This document shows positions 20,549-32,651 of a DNA stretch of 64,000 nucleotides, piece by piece. Within the stretch, counting starts at the first letter, position 1, and every line of letters starts with the position of its first letter. Both the position numbers and the translations under genes were made by a program. The stretch covers positions 53,273-117,272 of the forward strand of contig CACNSW010000001.1 in the NCBI GenBank assembly GCA_902623185.1, written 5' to 3'. Source of the stretch: an uncultured SAR116 cluster alpha proteobacterium. Lineage in GTDB: Bacteria; Pseudomonadota; Alphaproteobacteria; Puniceispirillales; Puniceispirillaceae. The notes beneath the pieces are model-generated. The model was not told the origin of the DNA. It did no database searches and saw only the letters and a list, made by a program, of their open reading frames with translations.

Positions 20549-21882
20549 CGGCCACGACCTTTAATTCTGGATTTTTTTACCAGCCCCTCGTACTGATGGG
20601 CCAGAAGATGTGATTGCACTTGACTAACCGTATCAAGCGTCACCGTCACGACGATTAGTAATGACGTACCACCAAAGTAAAAGGGCACCGCATACTTGCT
20701 AATCAATATTTCCGGCAGGATACAGACCGCCGCCAAATAAGTGGCACCAAGCACTGTTAGACGGGTTAGAATCGAATCTAAATAGTCAGCTGTCGTCTTG
20801 CCAGGACGTATGCCAGGAATATACCCTCCATATTTACGCAAATTCTCTGCTGTGTCTTCAGGATTAAAAACGATTGCCGTGTAAAAAAAGGCAAAGAAAA
20901 CAATCAAGCCTATATAAATCGCAAGATAAAGTGGTTGGCCACGACCGAGTAGCGCGTTGAGGGTCACAAGCCATTCGGCACCACCATCTTGACCACCACT
21001 AAGGTTGATAATCGAGACCGGCATCAAAAGTAGCGATGAAGCAAAGATAGGAGGAATTACACCCGGAACGTTAATTTTTAGCGGCAGAAATGACTGGTCA
21101 CCACCAAATACCTTGTTTCCGTGCTGGCGTTTTGGATATTGAACGACGATTTTGCGGACCGATCTTTCAATAAAAACGATAAAAGCGATGACTGCAGTGG
21201 CCATCAAGAACAAGCCGAGGATGAGCACGACGGACAACGCACCGGTGCGGCCCAACTCCAGCGTTCCCGCTAACGCTGTCGGTAATTCTGCAACAATGCC
21301 AGAGAATATAATAAGTGAAATGCCATTACCAACACCACGACTGGTGATCTGCTCGCCAAGCCACATCAAGAACAAGGTTCCACCAACAAGCGTAACCACA
21401 GTTGTTACGCGGAAGAACATGCCAGGATCAGAAACAACACCTGACGCAGATTCAAGACCAACGGCAATGCCATAGCCCTGCACGGTAGCCAATAGAACAG
21501 TCAAATAACGCGTATATTGGTTGATCTGCTTGCGGCCGGTTTCCCCGTCTTTTTTGAGAGTTTCCAGTGTTGGTACAATCGCCGTCATCAACTGCATGAT
21601 AATCGACGCCGTGATATAGGGCATAATATTGAGCGCAAAAATCGTCATCCTGCCAAGCGCACCTCCTGAGAACATGTCGAACATTCCTAGGATACCGCTT
21701 GATTGTTGTGAGAACACATCGGCTAACGCACCTGGATTAATACCAGGGAGCGGAATATAAGTGCCTAGACGATAAATGATCAAAGCGCCAAGGGTGAAAA
21801 GTAGACGTTTCTTCAATTCATCAGCTTTCGCCAATGCACCGAACCCTGCTCCTGCTGCCATACGATCTGCTGCTGATGCCAT
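20545..21882 (-). CDS. secY: Preprotein translocase subunit SecY
   Basis: IYRLGTYIPLPGINP, canonical 10-TM SecY. Confidence 0.98.
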   Translation of the reverse strand: MASAADRMAAGAGFGALAKADELKKRLLFTLGALIIYRLGTYIPLPGINPGALADVFSQQSSGILGMFDMFSGGALGRMTIFALNIMPYITASIIMQLMTAIVPTLETLKKDGETGRKQINQYTRYLTVLLATVQGYGIAVGLESASGVVSDPGMFFRVTTVVTLVGGTLFLMWLGEQITSRGVGNGISLIIFSGIVAELPTALAGTLELGRTGALSVVLILGLFLMATAVIAFIVFIERSVRKIVVQYPKRQHGNKVFGGDQSFLPLKINVPGVIPPIFASSLLLMPVSIINLSGGQDGGAEWLVTLNALLGRGQPLYLAIYIGLIVFFAFFYTAIVFNPEDTAENLRKYGGYIPGIRPGKTTADYLDSILTRLTVLGATYLAAVCILPEILISKYAVPFYFGGTSLLIVVTVTLDTVSQVQSHLLAHQYEGLVKKSRIKGRGR

Positions 21883-21922
21883 TAGCTAAATTACCCTGAT
21901 CTCGGTTAACTGGTAAAAACGA

Positions 21923-22396
21923 CTATTCAGCGGTCACAGTTGGAGTCACAATCTTTCCACCCGCCGCCTCAACCGCCGCAATCGCCGCCTTCGATGCACC
22001 TACTGCGTGGATTTCTAACTTCTTCGCTTTCAACTGGCCCTTGGCAAGGATCCGCACACCATCACGTTCCTTAGAAATCACGCCAGCACTGACGAGGGCT
22101 GGAACATCAACAGGTTTACCCGCGTCCAACCTTCCCATATCTATAGCTGCCTGCACACGGCCAAGATTAACCTCGACATAGTTTTTGCGGAAAATATTGG
22201 TGAAGCCGCGCTTTGGCAGACGCCTGTGGATCGGCATTTGACCACCCTCAAAACCATTGATCGAGACGCCTGAGCGTGATTTCTGCCCTTTGTGCCCGCT
22301 ACCTGATGTCTTGCCAGTACCCGAGCCAACACCACGCCCCACACGTTTACGATCTCTCGTCGCGCCCGGATTGTCTCTGACGTCATTTAGTTTCAT
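21923..22396 (-). CDS. rplO: 50S ribosomal protein L15
   Basis: [27 protein letters not shown]. Confidence 0.98.
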   Translation of the reverse strand: MKLNDVRDNPGATRDRKRVGRGVGSGTGKTSGSGHKGQKSRSGVSINGFEGGQMPIHRRLPKRGFTNIFRKNYVEVNLGRVQAAIDMGRLDAGKPVDVPALVSAGVISKERDGVRILAKGQLKAKKLEIHAVGASKAAIAAVEAAGGKIVTPTVTAE

Positions 22397-22441
22397 GTCC
22401 TACTCCTAGCGGGGGCCAACACCCACCCCAATTACCATTCT

Positions 22442-22630
22442 TTAATCGCTTTCAACGCGGATGAGATGTTTTACTTTCTCGATCATGCCGCGAACGGACG
22501 GAGTGTCCTCAAGTTCCCGGCAGCGGCCAATTTTATTGAGACCGAGACCAATCAATGTCTGGCGCTGGTCATCCATACGACCGATAGCACTTCTTATTTG
22601 CGTTACACGCACTGTTTGTTTTGCAGCCAT
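22442..22630 (-). CDS. rpmD: 50S ribosomal protein L30
   Basis: [27 protein letters not shown]. Confidence 0.97.
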   Translation of the reverse strand: MAAKQTVRVTQIRSAIGRMDDQRQTLIGLGLNKIGRCRELEDTPSVRGMIEKVKHLIRVESD

Positions 22631-22644
22631 CTTAAACTCCTCTT

Positions 22645-23214
22645 TTAAGACGCAGCGGCTTGATCTTCACCACTTTTTTCAGCCCGTTTGCCCAGAACAT
22701 CCGCAACTCGCTTACCACGCTTTTGCGCGACTGAACGGGGTGCCTGCATATGATTCAGAGCCGAAAATGTGGCCTTGATCATATTATGTGGATTAGAACT
22801 ACCGATTGATTTGGCAACAATATCTTGAATGCCAAGAACCTCAAAAACAGCGCGCATCGGGCCACCGGCGATAATACCAGTACCTGCAGATGCGGCGCGC
22901 AGAAGCACACGGCCTGCGCCATAGGTGCCTTTAATATCATGATGAAGTGTACGACCATCGCGAAGCGGTACACGAACCATGTTTCTTTTGGCGCCTTCAG
23001 TCGCTTTGCGGATCGCTTCGGGAACCTCGCGAGCTTTACCTGTGCCAAAGCCGGCACGGCCCTTGCCGTCACCCACCACAACCAAAGCCGCAAAACCAAA
23101 ACGACGACCTCCCTTAACAACTTTGGCTACCCGGTTGATCCCAACCAGCTTTTCGAGCATTTCCGGTTCATCACGCTGAGCGCTACGGTCATGCCTTTCA
23201 TTGTTGCGTGCCAT
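22645..23214 (-). CDS. rpsE: 30S ribosomal protein S5
   Basis: [35 protein letters not shown]. Confidence 0.98.
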   Translation of the reverse strand: MARNNERHDRSAQRDEPEMLEKLVGINRVAKVVKGGRRFGFAALVVVGDGKGRAGFGTGKAREVPEAIRKATEGAKRNMVRVPLRDGRTLHHDIKGTYGAGRVLLRAASAGTGIIAGGPMRAVFEVLGIQDIVAKSIGSSNPHNMIKATFSALNHMQAPRSVAQKRGKRVADVLGKRAEKSGEDQAAAS

Positions 23215-23227
23215 TATTTGGTGCTCC

Positions 23228-23590
23228 CTAGAATTTCAGGCCGGCTTCACGCGCGGCATCTGCAAGTGCTTTCACACGGCCATGGAAAATGTAACCACCA
23301 CGGTCAAAAACAACGGTTTCAACACCATTCGCCTTTGCCCGCTCGGCAACAAGCTTGCCAACCTCAGCGGCTGCAGCAATGTTACCGGTAGATTTGACAG
23401 ATTTTTTGATCCCAGCGTCCAAAGTCGAGGCAGCAGCAAGTGTATAACCCTGCGCGTCGTCAATAACCTGCGCATAAATATGCTGCGACGATCGATGCAC
23501 TGACAGGCGTGGGCGACCCGATGAAGTCTTACGGAGAACTACTCTGGTACGGCTTCTGCGTCGCGCGAAAAGATCTCTTGATGTTTTCAT
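23228..23590 (-). CDS. rplR: 50S ribosomal protein L18
   Basis: [20 protein letters not shown]...[26 protein letters not shown]. Confidence 0.97.
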   Translation of the reverse strand: MKTSRDLFARRRSRTRVVLRKTSSGRPRLSVHRSSQHIYAQVIDDAQGYTLAAASTLDAGIKKSVKSTGNIAAAAEVGKLVAERAKANGVETVVFDRGGYIFHGRVKALADAAREAGLKF

Positions 23591-23600
23591 TGAAATGACC

Positions 23601-24134
23601 CTACTTCTTCTTACCTTCTTTGCGGACAACATGCTCTTCAGCAAATTTCACGCCCTTGCCCTTGAACGGCTCCGGCGGGCGCTTCGCCCGAACCTCAGAT
23701 GCAAATTGACCGAGCAGTTGCTTGTCGGCGCCGCTGATAATGACAGTGGTGTTACTCTCAACAGATACTTTGAGGCCAGCTGGAATTTCCATCTCAATGG
23801 GATGGCTAAAGCCTAGATTTAACACCAGCTTGTTACCCTGAGTCGCTGCACGATAACCAACACCATTGATATGAAGGTTACGTGTAAACCCTGTCGAAAC
23901 GCCAACGACCATGTTTTTGATCATGGCTCGCATGGTTCCCCAAAGCGCTTTCGACTGGCGTGTTTCACGCAGCGGCTTCAATGTGGCCAAATTGTTTTCT
24001 ATTGAGAGTGAAACTTCGCTATGAAGCGGTGCACTCAACTCTCCATTCTTTCCCTTCACGACGACTGAACCACCCTCATGCAACATAGTCACATCAGCAG
24101 GAATAGTAATCGCATTGCTTCCGACTCGAGACAT
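23601..24134 (-). CDS. rplF: 50S ribosomal protein L6
   Basis: [43 protein letters not shown]. Confidence 0.98.
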   Translation of the reverse strand: MSRVGSNAITIPADVTMLHEGGSVVVKGKNGELSAPLHSEVSLSIENNLATLKPLRETRQSKALWGTMRAMIKNMVVGVSTGFTRNLHINGVGYRAATQGNKLVLNLGFSHPIEMEIPAGLKVSVESNTTVIISGADKQLLGQFASEVRAKRPPEPFKGKGVKFAEEHVVRKEGKKK

Positions 24135-24146
24135 GCCAATCGCTCC

Positions 24147-24545
24147 TTAAAATACGTGACAGAGAACTTCGCCACCAACTTTGGCTGTTCGTGCCTCATT
24201 GTCAGAAAGAACTCCACGTGGTGTTGATAGAATGGCAATACCAAGCCCGTTGTAAACGCGGGGCAAATCACGAATGCCGTAATACACGCGACGTCCAGGC
24301 CTGGACACCCGCTTTATTTCAGAAATGACGGGTTCACCCTCGTGGTATTTCAGTTCGATCTGCAATTCCTTAATACCTGGACGTACATCGACACTGGAAT
24401 AATTGCGGATATAGCCTTCGCGCTTCAGTACCTCAAGCACATTGGTCCGAAAACGCGATGATGGGCTAGAAACAATGGTCTTACGGGCGTGCTGACCGTT
24501 GCGGATACGTGTCAGCATGTCGCCAAGAGGATCACTCATGGACAT
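24147..24545 (-). CDS. rpsH: 30S ribosomal protein S8
   Basis: [18 protein letters not shown]...[18 protein letters not shown]. Confidence 0.98.
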   Translation of the reverse strand: MSMSDPLGDMLTRIRNGQHARKTIVSSPSSRFRTNVLEVLKREGYIRNYSSVDVRPGIKELQIELKYHEGEPVISEIKRVSRPGRRVYYGIRDLPRVYNGLGIAILSTPRGVLSDNEARTAKVGGEVLCHVF

Positions 24546-24561
24546 TAAATTTCTCCTCTTT

Positions 24562-24867
24562 CTACCAGCTTGATTTCACGACGCCCGGCACCTGACCCAT
24601 TGAGGCCAAATCGCGCAGCGCAATCCGTGACATTCTAAGTTTGCGGTCGTAGCCACGAGGACGACCTGACACCTCGCAACGGTTACGTATACGTATTTTC
24701 GAACTATCACGAGGCTCTTTGGAGAGCTTCATAACAGCTTGAAACCGTTCCTCCATAGGCAGTGATTTGTCTTTGATGATCACCTTAAGCGCTTCTCGTT
24801 GAGCACCTCTCCGCTCAACAATACGCTTACGCTTGTTGTTTTTTTCAACGGCGCTTTTCTTAGCCAT
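24562..24867 (-). CDS. rpsN: 30S ribosomal protein S14
   Basis: [14 protein letters not shown]...[28 protein letters not shown]. Confidence 0.97.
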   Translation of the reverse strand: MAKKSAVEKNNKRKRIVERRGAQREALKVIIKDKSLPMEERFQAVMKLSKEPRDSSKIRIRNRCEVSGRPRGYDRKLRMSRIALRDLASMGQVPGVVKSSW

Positions 24868-24886
24868 TACATAAACCCCTTTGCCC

Positions 24887-25432
24887 TTACGCTGATACGA
24901 ACGGAAATTGAAACCCGGAGAGTAACTCGCGGGCTTCCTCATCTGAACGCGCGGAGGTCACGACAATGATGTCCATTCCGCGAACTTCATCGACCTGATC
25001 ATAATCAATCTCTGGAAAAACAATCTGCTCTTTTATGCCCATGGCGAAATTTCCACGACCATCAAAACTTTTGCCATTCAAACCACGAAAATCGCGGACA
25101 CGTGGTAAAGCAATATTGACCAGACGATCAAGAAATTCGAACATCTGCTCACGGCGCAAAGTGACCTTGCATCCTATCGCCATGCCTTCGCGAAGTTTAA
25201 ACGCAGCATTAGCTTTCTTAGCACGGGTAATGACCGGCTTCTGACCTGTGATAGCCGCCAGTTCACGCGTGGCACTATCAATTTTCTTTGAGTCGCGAAC
25301 GGCTTCACCAACACCCATGTTGATGACTACCTTTTCTAGCTTTGGAACCTGCATGACGTTCTTATAACCAAATTTTTCCACGAGAGCCGGGCGAACTGCC
25401 TTCAGATAATGCTCTTCTAAACGCGTCTTCAT
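24887..25432 (-). CDS. rplE: 50S ribosomal protein L5
   Basis: Full-length L5; LRDRL-type [20 protein letters not shown]. Confidence 0.98.
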   Translation of the reverse strand: MKTRLEEHYLKAVRPALVEKFGYKNVMQVPKLEKVVINMGVGEAVRDSKKIDSATRELAAITGQKPVITRAKKANAAFKLREGMAIGCKVTLRREQMFEFLDRLVNIALPRVRDFRGLNGKSFDGRGNFAMGIKEQIVFPEIDYDQVDEVRGMDIIVVTSARSDEEARELLSGFQFPFVSA

Positions 25433-25456
25433 TTCAGCTTTTTCTCCTTACCCTAA

Positions 25457-25774
25457 CTAGCTCAGGGCCTTGCCAGAACGACGAGCGATCCGGATTTTTA
25501 CACCGTCCTTGATCTCAAAACCAACGCGGGAACCCTTTCCGCTTTCTGGGTCAATGTTGGCAACATTTGAGATATGCAGAGGCGCCTCCTTACTTATGAT
25601 CCCACCAGCGTTTGTCTGTGTAGGCCGGGTATGCCGCTTGACCATATTACATCCCTGCACAAGCACGCGTGACTCCGAACGAAGGACTTCCAAAACCTCA
25701 CCGGTCTTTCCCTTATCACGACCGGTTGTAATAACAACCCGGTCGCCTTTCTTAATTTTGAATTTCTGCGCCAT
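25457..25774 (-). CDS. rplX: 50S ribosomal protein L24
   Basis: [23 protein letters not shown]. Confidence 0.98.
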   Translation of the reverse strand: MAQKFKIKKGDRVVITTGRDKGKTGEVLEVLRSESRVLVQGCNMVKRHTRPTQTNAGGIISKEAPLHISNVANIDPESGKGSRVGFEIKDGVKIRIARRSGKALS

Positions 25775-26142
25775 TACAGCACCTCCGGTGCCAGTGAGAC
25801 AATTTTCATGAATTTGCGGCTACGTAATTCTCGGGTCACAGGCCCGAAAATACGTGTGCCAATTGGCTCATCTTGCTTGTTTAGCAACACGGCTGCATTT
25901 CGGTCAAAACGGATAGCGCTGCCATCAGCGCGGCGAATTTCCTTGGCTGTGCGAACGATAACGGCACGATGCACGTCGCCCTTTTTCACCTTACCGCGTG
26001 GAATAGCCTCTTTCACCGAGACGACGATGACATCACCCACGCCGGCAACCTTCCGCCCTGAACCGCCAAGAACCTTGATACATTGAATGCGGCGTGCACC
26101 AGAGTTATCAGCAACTTCAAGATTGGACTGCATTTGAATCAT
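25774..26142 (-). CDS. rplN: 50S ribosomal protein L14
   Basis: [28 protein letters not shown]. Confidence 0.98.
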   Translation of the reverse strand: MIQMQSNLEVADNSGARRIQCIKVLGGSGRKVAGVGDVIVVSVKEAIPRGKVKKGDVHRAVIVRTAKEIRRADGSAIRFDRNAAVLLNKQDEPIGTRIFGPVTRELRSRKFMKIVSLAPEVL

Positions 26143-26153
26143 GTCAGTCTCCC

Positions 26154-26399
26154 CTAAGCATTTGTTAAATCGTCATAAACCACCTCATAAGTCTTCGACT
26201 TTGAAATGGGTGCGCATTCTCGAATTCGCACTGTGTCCCCTTCCTTACAGCGGTTCTCAGCATCATGTGCCGCAAACTTCTTGGAGCGGGTAATAAATTT
26301 CTTATAAACGGGATGCATGATCCGACGTTCGACACGAACTGTGACAGTCTTGTCTGCCTTATCACTTACAACAGTTCCCTGCATGGTACGCTTTGGCAT
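26154..26399 (-). CDS. rpsQ: 30S ribosomal protein S17
   Basis: [26 protein letters not shown]. Confidence 0.98.
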   Translation of the reverse strand: MPKRTMQGTVVSDKADKTVTVRVERRIMHPVYKKFITRSKKFAAHDAENRCKEGDTVRIRECAPISKSKTYEVVYDDLTNA

Positions 26400-26411
26400 A
26401 ACTCGCTTCCC

Positions 26412-26627
26412 TTACTTTTCGGCATCAACTGTCTGGACCTTCTGGCCAAGAACAGTCTTGATGCGGGCGATTTCGCGGCGCACGATCCGCGCACGCGACG
26501 GATTTTCATTCTGTCCGTTAGCGGTCTGAAAACGCAGATTGAATAGTTCCTGCTTCAGCCCAACTAACTGGGTCTTCAGTTCGTCTAATGTTTTAGCGCG
26601 GAGGTCTTCAGCTTTAACAGTTGCCAT
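26412..26627 (-). CDS. rpmC: 50S ribosomal protein L29
   Basis: ELKTQLVGLKQELFNLRFQTANGQ. Confidence 0.97.
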   Translation of the reverse strand: MATVKAEDLRAKTLDELKTQLVGLKQELFNLRFQTANGQNENPSRARIVRREIARIKTVLGQKVQTVDAEK

Positions 26628-26641
26628 AATACCAACCTCTC

Positions 26642-27061
26642 CTAACCGGCATCGCCAAGACGACGAATAATACGAGTATCAAGTGGCAATTTCGCAGCAG
26701 CAAGGCGTAGTGCCTCCTGTGCAAGTTCCCAAGAAACACCATCAATCTCAAACATGACACGCCCAGGCTTGACTCTGGCCACCCAATATTCTGGATTACC
26801 CTTACCTTTACCCATTCGAACCTCTGCTGGTTTTGATGACACCGGCACATCAGGAAAAATCCGGATCCACACCCGACCTGCGCGGCGCAAGTGGCGAGTA
26901 ATTGCTCGGCGAGCAGCTTCAATTTGGCGTGCGGTTACGCGCTCAGGCGTTACTGCTTTCAAACCATAAGCACCGAAATTCAGTTGCGTTCCTCCCTTAG
27001 CAACACCATGGATGCGGCCCTTGTGGGCTTTACGAAATTTTGTACGTTTTGGCGAAAGCAT
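26642..27061 (-). CDS. rplP: 50S ribosomal protein L16
   Basis: [19 protein letters not shown]. Confidence 0.98.
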   Translation of the reverse strand: MLSPKRTKFRKAHKGRIHGVAKGGTQLNFGAYGLKAVTPERVTARQIEAARRAITRHLRRAGRVWIRIFPDVPVSSKPAEVRMGKGKGNPEYWVARVKPGRVMFEIDGVSWELAQEALRLAAAKLPLDTRIIRRLGDAG

Positions 27062-27079
27062 CTAAATGTCTCCTTCGTC

Positions 27080-27775
27080 CTAACCGCTAGCGCGCTGTGC
27101 AGGGCCAGCTTGCTGTTCGGCCAGACGTTTGTCCTGTGCCATAGGATCATGGGCCATTACCTCACCTTTGAACACCCATACCTTAATACCACACGCACCG
27201 TAAGTGGTGAAAGCAGTGGCCTCACCATAATCAACTTCCGCGCGCAGCGTATGCAGAGGCACGCGGCCCTCACGATACCATTCGGTCCGAGCGATCTCAG
27301 CACCGCCAAGACGGCCGGCGCAGTTGATGCGGACACCGAGCGCCCCAAGCCTCATTGCTGACTGAACGGCGCGTTTCATAGCGCGACGGAAACCAACCCG
27401 GCGCTCAAGCTGCTGAGCAATGTTTTCGGCGACCAGCTTAGCGTCGATTTCGGGCTTTCGCACCTCAACAATATTTAAACTGACGTCGCCGCCTATACGC
27501 TTTGCAAGATCAACACGCAGCTTTTCTATATCCTGGCCCTTTTTACCGATGATTAAACCCGGGCGACCAGCATGGATTGTAACACGCGCGCGTCCGGCGG
27601 GCCGCTCAATGACAACGCGACTAATAGCAGCCTGCTTGAGGCGGTCCATCAGATGTTTACGAAGCTGAATGTCCTGATGCAAAAGCGTACCGTAATTGCG
27701 GCCAGCATACCAACGCGAATCCCACGTGCGATTTATACCAACACGAAGGCCAACTGGTTTAACTTTCTGACCCAT
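27080..27775 (-). CDS. rpsC: 30S ribosomal protein S3
   Basis: [24 protein letters not shown]. Confidence 0.98.
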   Translation of the reverse strand: MGQKVKPVGLRVGINRTWDSRWYAGRNYGTLLHQDIQLRKHLMDRLKQAAISRVVIERPAGRARVTIHAGRPGLIIGKKGQDIEKLRVDLAKRIGGDVSLNIVEVRKPEIDAKLVAENIAQQLERRVGFRRAMKRAVQSAMRLGALGVRINCAGRLGGAEIARTEWYREGRVPLHTLRAEVDYGEATAFTTYGACGIKVWVFKGEVMAHDPMAQDKRLAEQQAGPAQRASG

Positions 27776-28153
27776 TTACCGCTCTCCTCTTTCGCCAACA
27801 ACAATTGTTAGGTGTGAAAATGGTTTCAAGATGCGGGCGCCACGACCACGCGCGCGCGCTTTAAAACGCTTCATAACGAGTGCCTTGCCGACATATGCTT
27901 CTTTTACATACAGGCGATCAACATCAAGGGAATGGTTGTTCTCTGCATTAGCAATCGCTGAATGCAATGCCTTCTTCACATCGCCAGCAATGCGACGACG
28001 AGAAAACGTCAGCGCAGCAATCGCTTTATTAGCATCCATTCCACGAATCATTTCCGCAACAAGATTCAACTTTTGCGGGCTTATGCGTACGTTGCGCAAT
28101 ACCGACTTAGCCTCCGAATCCGCTAGCGCTCTTGGTTTAGCTGGCTTACCCAT
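27776..28153 (-). CDS. rplV: 50S ribosomal protein L22
   Basis: [20 protein letters not shown]. Confidence 0.98.
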   Translation of the reverse strand: MGKPAKPRALADSEAKSVLRNVRISPQKLNLVAEMIRGMDANKAIAALTFSRRRIAGDVKKALHSAIANAENNHSLDVDRLYVKEAYVGKALVMKRFKARARGRGARILKPFSHLTIVVGERGER

Positions 28154-28162
28154 AATACCCCC

Positions 28163-28438
28163 TTAACGCTTTGATTTCTTATCAGCGGCGTGACCGTAAT
28201 AGGTACGCGTTGGAGAAAATTCACCAAACTTGTGACCTACCATCTCCTCGGAGACCAAAACAGGAATAAACTTATTCCCGTTATGAACACCAAAGGTAAG
28301 CCCAACAAATTGGGGCAAAATAGTGGAACGTCGAGACCATGTTTTGATCACATCATTACGGCCTGACTCACGAACCTTTTCTGCTTTTTTTAAGAGATAC
28401 CCATCTACAAACGGGCCTTTCCATACTGAACGTGCCAT
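28163..28438 (-). CDS. rpsS: 30S ribosomal protein S19
   Basis: [21 protein letters not shown]. Confidence 0.98.
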   Translation of the reverse strand: MARSVWKGPFVDGYLLKKAEKVRESGRNDVIKTWSRRSTILPQFVGLTFGVHNGNKFIPVLVSEEMVGHKFGEFSPTRTYYGHAADKKSKR

Positions 28439-28452
28439 GCTTATCAAAACCC

Positions 28453-29277
28453 TTATGGTTTGCGACGCCGCACGATCAGGCGGTCAGTCTTCTTGTTTGA
28501 ACGAGTGCGCTTGCCCTTGGTTGGCTTACCCCACGGTGTCACCGGATGGCGGCCACCTGAGGTTCGACCCTCACCACCACCATGCGGATGATCAATCGGG
28601 TTCATGACAACGCCGCGTACATGCGGGCGATTGCCAAGCCAGCGATTACGGCCAGCCTTGCCGATCTTAATATTCTGCTGATCCGGGTTTGACACGGCAC
28701 CGATTGACGCCATGCATTCGGCGCGGACGAGGCGGACCTCACCAGAGGTGAGGCGGAGGATTGCATAACCACGATCGCGGCCAACAAGCTGTATATAGGT
28801 GCCGGCTGAACGGGCCATTTGGCCACCTTTACCCGGTTTAAGCTCAACATTATGTACTAGCGTGCCTACCGGAATATGGGACAACGGCATCGCGTTACCC
28901 GGCTTAATATCAGCACCAATACCCGACATTACCTTATCACCAACAGTAAGACGTTGCGGGGCAAGAATATATGACTGCACACCATCTTCATAGGTAATCA
29001 ACGCAATAAAGGCTGTGCGGTTTGGGTCATATTCAACGCGCTCCACAGTTGCTGAAATGCCGGTTTTGGTCCGCTTAAAGTCCACAATGCGATACCGACG
29101 CTTGTGGCCACCACCCTTGTGCCATGAAGTGACATGACCAGAATTGTTCCGGCCACCGGATTTTGTTAAACCTTCGGTCAGTTTCTTTACCGGACCACCC
29201 TTGTGGAGATCGCCCTTATCAACAAGCACAAGATTGCGTTGGCCCGGTGTTGTTGGGTTAAATTTTTTCAGTGTCAT
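28453..29277 (-). CDS. rplB: 50S ribosomal protein L2
   Basis: [36 protein letters not shown]. Confidence 0.99.
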   Translation of the reverse strand: MTLKKFNPTTPGQRNLVLVDKGDLHKGGPVKKLTEGLTKSGGRNNSGHVTSWHKGGGHKRRYRIVDFKRTKTGISATVERVEYDPNRTAFIALITYEDGVQSYILAPQRLTVGDKVMSGIGADIKPGNAMPLSHIPVGTLVHNVELKPGKGGQMARSAGTYIQLVGRDRGYAILRLTSGEVRLVRAECMASIGAVSNPDQQNIKIGKAGRNRWLGNRPHVRGVVMNPIDHPHGGGEGRTSGGRHPVTPWGKPTKGKRTRSNKKTDRLIVRRRKP

Positions 29278-29607
29278 TTAGTACACTCCCATTAGGTCAA
29301 TGGTTTGACCCTCAACCAATGTCACCATGGCCTTCTTCATGTCGGAGCGGCGCCCCCTACGACCCTTCCACATTTTTGACTTGCCTTTAAGCAGGATCGT
29401 GTTGACCGCCTTAACTTCAACATTAAACAACAATTCGACCGCCGCTTTGATTTCAGGCTTACTTGCCGTCACAGAAACCGCAAATGTCACTTGGCCATTT
29501 TCATTGGCCATTGTTGCTTTCTCAGTTATGACGGGCCGCTGAATAATGTCATAAGCAGTTGCCTTACTGATTTTAATTTGGCCGACTTTGCGCGCGCGAA
29601 TACTCAT
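29278..29607 (-). CDS. rplW: 50S ribosomal protein L23
   Basis: [24 protein letters not shown]. Confidence 0.97.
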   Translation of the reverse strand: MSIRARKVGQIKISKATAYDIIQRPVITEKATMANENGQVTFAVSVTASKPEIKAAVELLFNVEVKAVNTILLKGKSKMWKGRRGRRSDMKKAMVTLVEGQTIDLMGVY

Positions 29608-30236
29608 TTCAAGCGCTCCTCAAGGTGGGCCGCTGCATCCTTGGAAAGTACCAGCACATCGCGACGCAGGATGTCATACACATTGATGCCCTGCTGAGGC
29701 AGCACGTCAACAAAAGGCAGGTTATTTGCAGCCTTAACAAAACCCTCATCAAGCTCAACACCACCTACAAAAAGGGCGTTTTCGGCACCCAGCTTGGCTA
29801 GTTTTGCTCTCAACTTCGCCGTCTTTACAGCGTCCTTGCCACTAGTACTTAGCTTATCGACAATGATCAGCTTACCGTCAGCCGCCTTTGAAGACATCGC
29901 AGACCTTAGCCCTAGTGCTCGTAATTTCTTCGGCAAAGCATGGCTGTGATTACGAACGACTGGGCCATGCACAACCCCACCACCACGGAATTGGACAACT
30001 GACGCGGCACCATGACGGGCACGACCTGTGCCTTTCTGGCGGAACATCTTAGCTGTTGTACACGCGATTTCAGAACGACTTTTGACCTTGTGTGTGCCGG
30101 CACGGCGCTTTGCCAGTTGCCACTTAACCACACGGGCGACAATGTCCTCGCGTGGAGGCAATGCAAACACCTCGTCAGCTAGCGTGATATCCCCAGCAGC
30201 TTTATTATCAAGCGTTGTAACTTTAACCTTCATCAC
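29604..30236 (-). CDS. rplD: 50S ribosomal protein L4
   Basis: [30 protein letters not shown]. Confidence 0.98.
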   Translation of the reverse strand: MMKVKVTTLDNKAAGDITLADEVFALPPREDIVARVVKWQLAKRRAGTHKVKSRSEIACTTAKMFRQKGTGRARHGAASVVQFRGGGVVHGPVVRNHSHALPKKLRALGLRSAMSSKAADGKLIIVDKLSTSGKDAVKTAKLRAKLAKLGAENALFVGGVELDEGFVKAANNLPFVDVLPQQGINVYDILRRDVLVLSKDAAAHLEERLK

Positions 30237-30237
30237 T

Positions 30238-31044
30238 CTATTCCTTATCCGCGTCAGCCTGCTTGGAATTGTCTGCAGGCGCTGAATCGGAAGCAGTTTT
30301 GGTGGTCATGACCTCGCCATCAACAGCAACTTCGACGGGCTCTTTCAATGTGGTGGCCTCTTGGCTGGCATGACCTATTAAACCCGCTGGAAAAGGAGCC
30401 GTATCTGGAACCGGCGCCTTAATTGCATCACTGATTAACACCCAGCCATTTTTTGGTCCAGAGACAGCACCATGGATGAGCACAATCCCCTCTTCGTCAT
30501 CAACAGCGACAACCTCGAGATTCTGGGTTGTGTTTCTAACGGCACCCATTTGGCCAGCCATCTTCTTACCCTTAAACACTTTACCTGGATCCTGACATTG
30601 GCCGGTCGAACCATGTGAACGGTGGGATATAGACACGCCATGTGATGCACGCAGCCCACGAAAATTATGCCGCTTCATCGCGCCGGCGAAACCCTTACCC
30701 TGGGTAGTACCCACACAATCAACTTTCTGACCAACAACAAAATGGCTTGGCGCAAGCTTCGCTCCAACTTGCAGAACTGCATCCTCAGAGACGCGGAATT
30801 CAGCAAGCTTCGACTTAGGCAACACGTTTGCCTTCGCAAAGTGACCGCGCAGTGCTTTTGAAGTATTCTTTGCCTTCGCAGAACCAGCTCCAAGTTGGAC
30901 CGCCGCATACCCGTCCTTGTCCATGCAACGCACTGCAACAACCTGCACGTCGTCGAGCTTCAACACCGTTACAGGCACGTGATGGCCGTTGTCGTTGAAA
31001 ACCCGGGTCATACCCAATTTACGAGCGATAACGCCGCTTCGCAT
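30238..31044 (-). CDS. rplC: 50S ribosomal protein L3
   Basis: [38 protein letters not shown]-type core. Confidence 0.98.
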   Translation of the reverse strand: MRSGVIARKLGMTRVFNDNGHHVPVTVLKLDDVQVVAVRCMDKDGYAAVQLGAGSAKAKNTSKALRGHFAKANVLPKSKLAEFRVSEDAVLQVGAKLAPSHFVVGQKVDCVGTTQGKGFAGAMKRHNFRGLRASHGVSISHRSHGSTGQCQDPGKVFKGKKMAGQMGAVRNTTQNLEVVAVDDEEGIVLIHGAVSGPKNGWVLISDAIKAPVPDTAPFPAGLIGHASQEATTLKEPVEVAVDGEVMTTKTASDSAPADNSKQADADKE

Positions 31045-31059
31045 AACTCTGCCCCTTCC

Positions 31060-31368
31060 CTAGAGCTTGATCTCAACATCAACACCAGCAGCCAGATCAA
31101 GCTTCATTAACGCGTCAACCGTCTGCGGTGTTGGATCAACGATATCAAGCAAGCGCTTGTGCGTCCGCATTTCAAATTGTTCGCGACTTTTTTTGTCAAT
31201 ATGCGGCGACCGCAGCACCGTCATCCGGCGCAAGTTTGTTGGCAACGGAATTGGGCCCCTAACTTCCGCTCCGGTGCGCTTGGCAGTGTTAACAATTTCG
31301 TTCGTCGACTGATCGAGAATGCGGTGGTCAAATGCCTTAAGCCGGATCCTGATATTTTGGGTTTCCAT
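31060..31368 (-). CDS. rpsJ: 30S ribosomal protein S10
   Basis: [39 protein letters not shown]. Confidence 0.98.
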   Translation of the reverse strand: METQNIRIRLKAFDHRILDQSTNEIVNTAKRTGAEVRGPIPLPTNLRRMTVLRSPHIDKKSREQFEMRTHKRLLDIVDPTPQTVDALMKLDLAAGVDVEIKL

Positions 31369-31392
31369 AGCTACTTACCTCTGTTGATATCC

Positions 31393-31417
31393 AAAAAAAG
31401 GGGCAAGCCACCCTTCT
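31393..31417 (-). terminator. Candidate weak terminator between tuf copy 1 and rpsJ
   Basis: Minus strand AAGGGTGGCTTGCCCCTTTTTTT; short stem, long T-run. Confidence 0.4.
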
Positions 31418-31430
31418 TTATCACTATTCT

Positions 31431-32621
31431 TTATTTTACAACTGATGCAACGACTCCCGCACCTACAGTGCGGCCACCCTCACGTATGGCAAAGCGCAGG
31501 CCCTCATCCATCGCAATCGGGGCGATCAATGTCACCGTCATCGCAATGTTGTCTCCAGGCATAACCATCTCTGTGCCAGATGGAAGTTCAACTGAACCAG
31601 TCACATCCGTTGTCCGGAAATAGAATTGTGGACGATAGTTTGAGAAAAACGGCGTATGACGGCCGCCCTCATCCTTTGTCAAAACATAGGCCTCACATTT
31701 AAACTCAGTATGTGGAGAAATCGAACCAGGTGCACACAAAACCTGACCACGCTCAACTTCCTCACGCTTCGTACCACGCAACAGAACACCAACATTATCG
31801 CCAGCCTCACCCTGATCGAGAAGTTTGCGGAACATCTCAACGCCCGTACAAGTCGTCTTCTGTGTTTCTTTTAGACCGACAATTTCAATCTCCTCGCCAA
31901 CATTCACAATGCCGCGCTCAATGCGACCAGTCACAACTGTACCACGGCCCGAAATCGAAAAAACATCCTCAATCGGCATCAGGAAAGGCTGATCCTTAGG
32001 ACGCTCAGGCTGCGGAATATAAGCATCAACCTGGGCCATTAACTCCTTGATTGCATCTGTGCCAATTGCAGAATCGCCATCTTCCAAGGCTGTCAGCGCT
32101 GAACCTTTTACAATTGGAATGTCGTCGCCAGGAAACTCATATGAAGATAAAAGCTCGCGGATCTCCATTTCAACGAGCTCTAAAAGCTCCTCATCATCGA
32201 CCTGATCAACCTTGTTCATGAAAACACACAAGGCAGGAACACCAACCTGCCGCGCTAGAAGAATGTGCTCGCGGGTCTGTGGCATCGGCCCATCAGCCGC
32301 AGATACAACCAAAATCGCGCCGTCCATCTGCGCCGCACCTGTGATCATATTCTTCACATAATCAGCATGGCCAGGACAATCAACGTGCGCATAGTGACGG
32401 TTTTCAGTCTCATATTCAACATGAGCCGTCGAAATCGTAATGCCCCGCGCGCGCTCCTCAGGCGCCTTGTCAATCTGGTCATATGCCTGAAACTCAGCAC
32501 CACCAGCCTCAGCCATAACTTTCGTAATCGCAGCCGTCAGTGTTGTCTTGCCATGGTCAACATGACCAATAGTGCCAATGTTCACGTGAGGTTTGGAACG
32601 ATCAAACTTTTCCTTGGACAT
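31431..32621 (-). CDS. tuf: Elongation factor Tu, copy 1
   Basis: Full-length EF-Tu ([20 protein letters not shown]) downstream of fusA. Confidence 0.99.
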   Translation of the reverse strand: MSKEKFDRSKPHVNIGTIGHVDHGKTTLTAAITKVMAEAGGAEFQAYDQIDKAPEERARGITISTAHVEYETENRHYAHVDCPGHADYVKNMITGAAQMDGAILVVSAADGPMPQTREHILLARQVGVPALCVFMNKVDQVDDEELLELVEMEIRELLSSYEFPGDDIPIVKGSALTALEDGDSAIGTDAIKELMAQVDAYIPQPERPKDQPFLMPIEDVFSISGRGTVVTGRIERGIVNVGEEIEIVGLKETQKTTCTGVEMFRKLLDQGEAGDNVGVLLRGTKREEVERGQVLCAPGSISPHTEFKCEAYVLTKDEGGRHTPFFSNYRPQFYFRTTDVTGSVELPSGTEMVMPGDNIAMTVTLIAPIAMDEGLRFAIREGGRTVGAGVVASVVK

Positions 32622-32651
32622 TTCTTCTAGACTCCTATTCTTAACATCTGT

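Noticed and set aside
31656-32630. Plus-strand ORFs antisense to tuf, repeated at 59121-60095
   Set aside because: They are shadow ORFs of the duplicated tuf gene; their recurrence only reflects the identical DNA.
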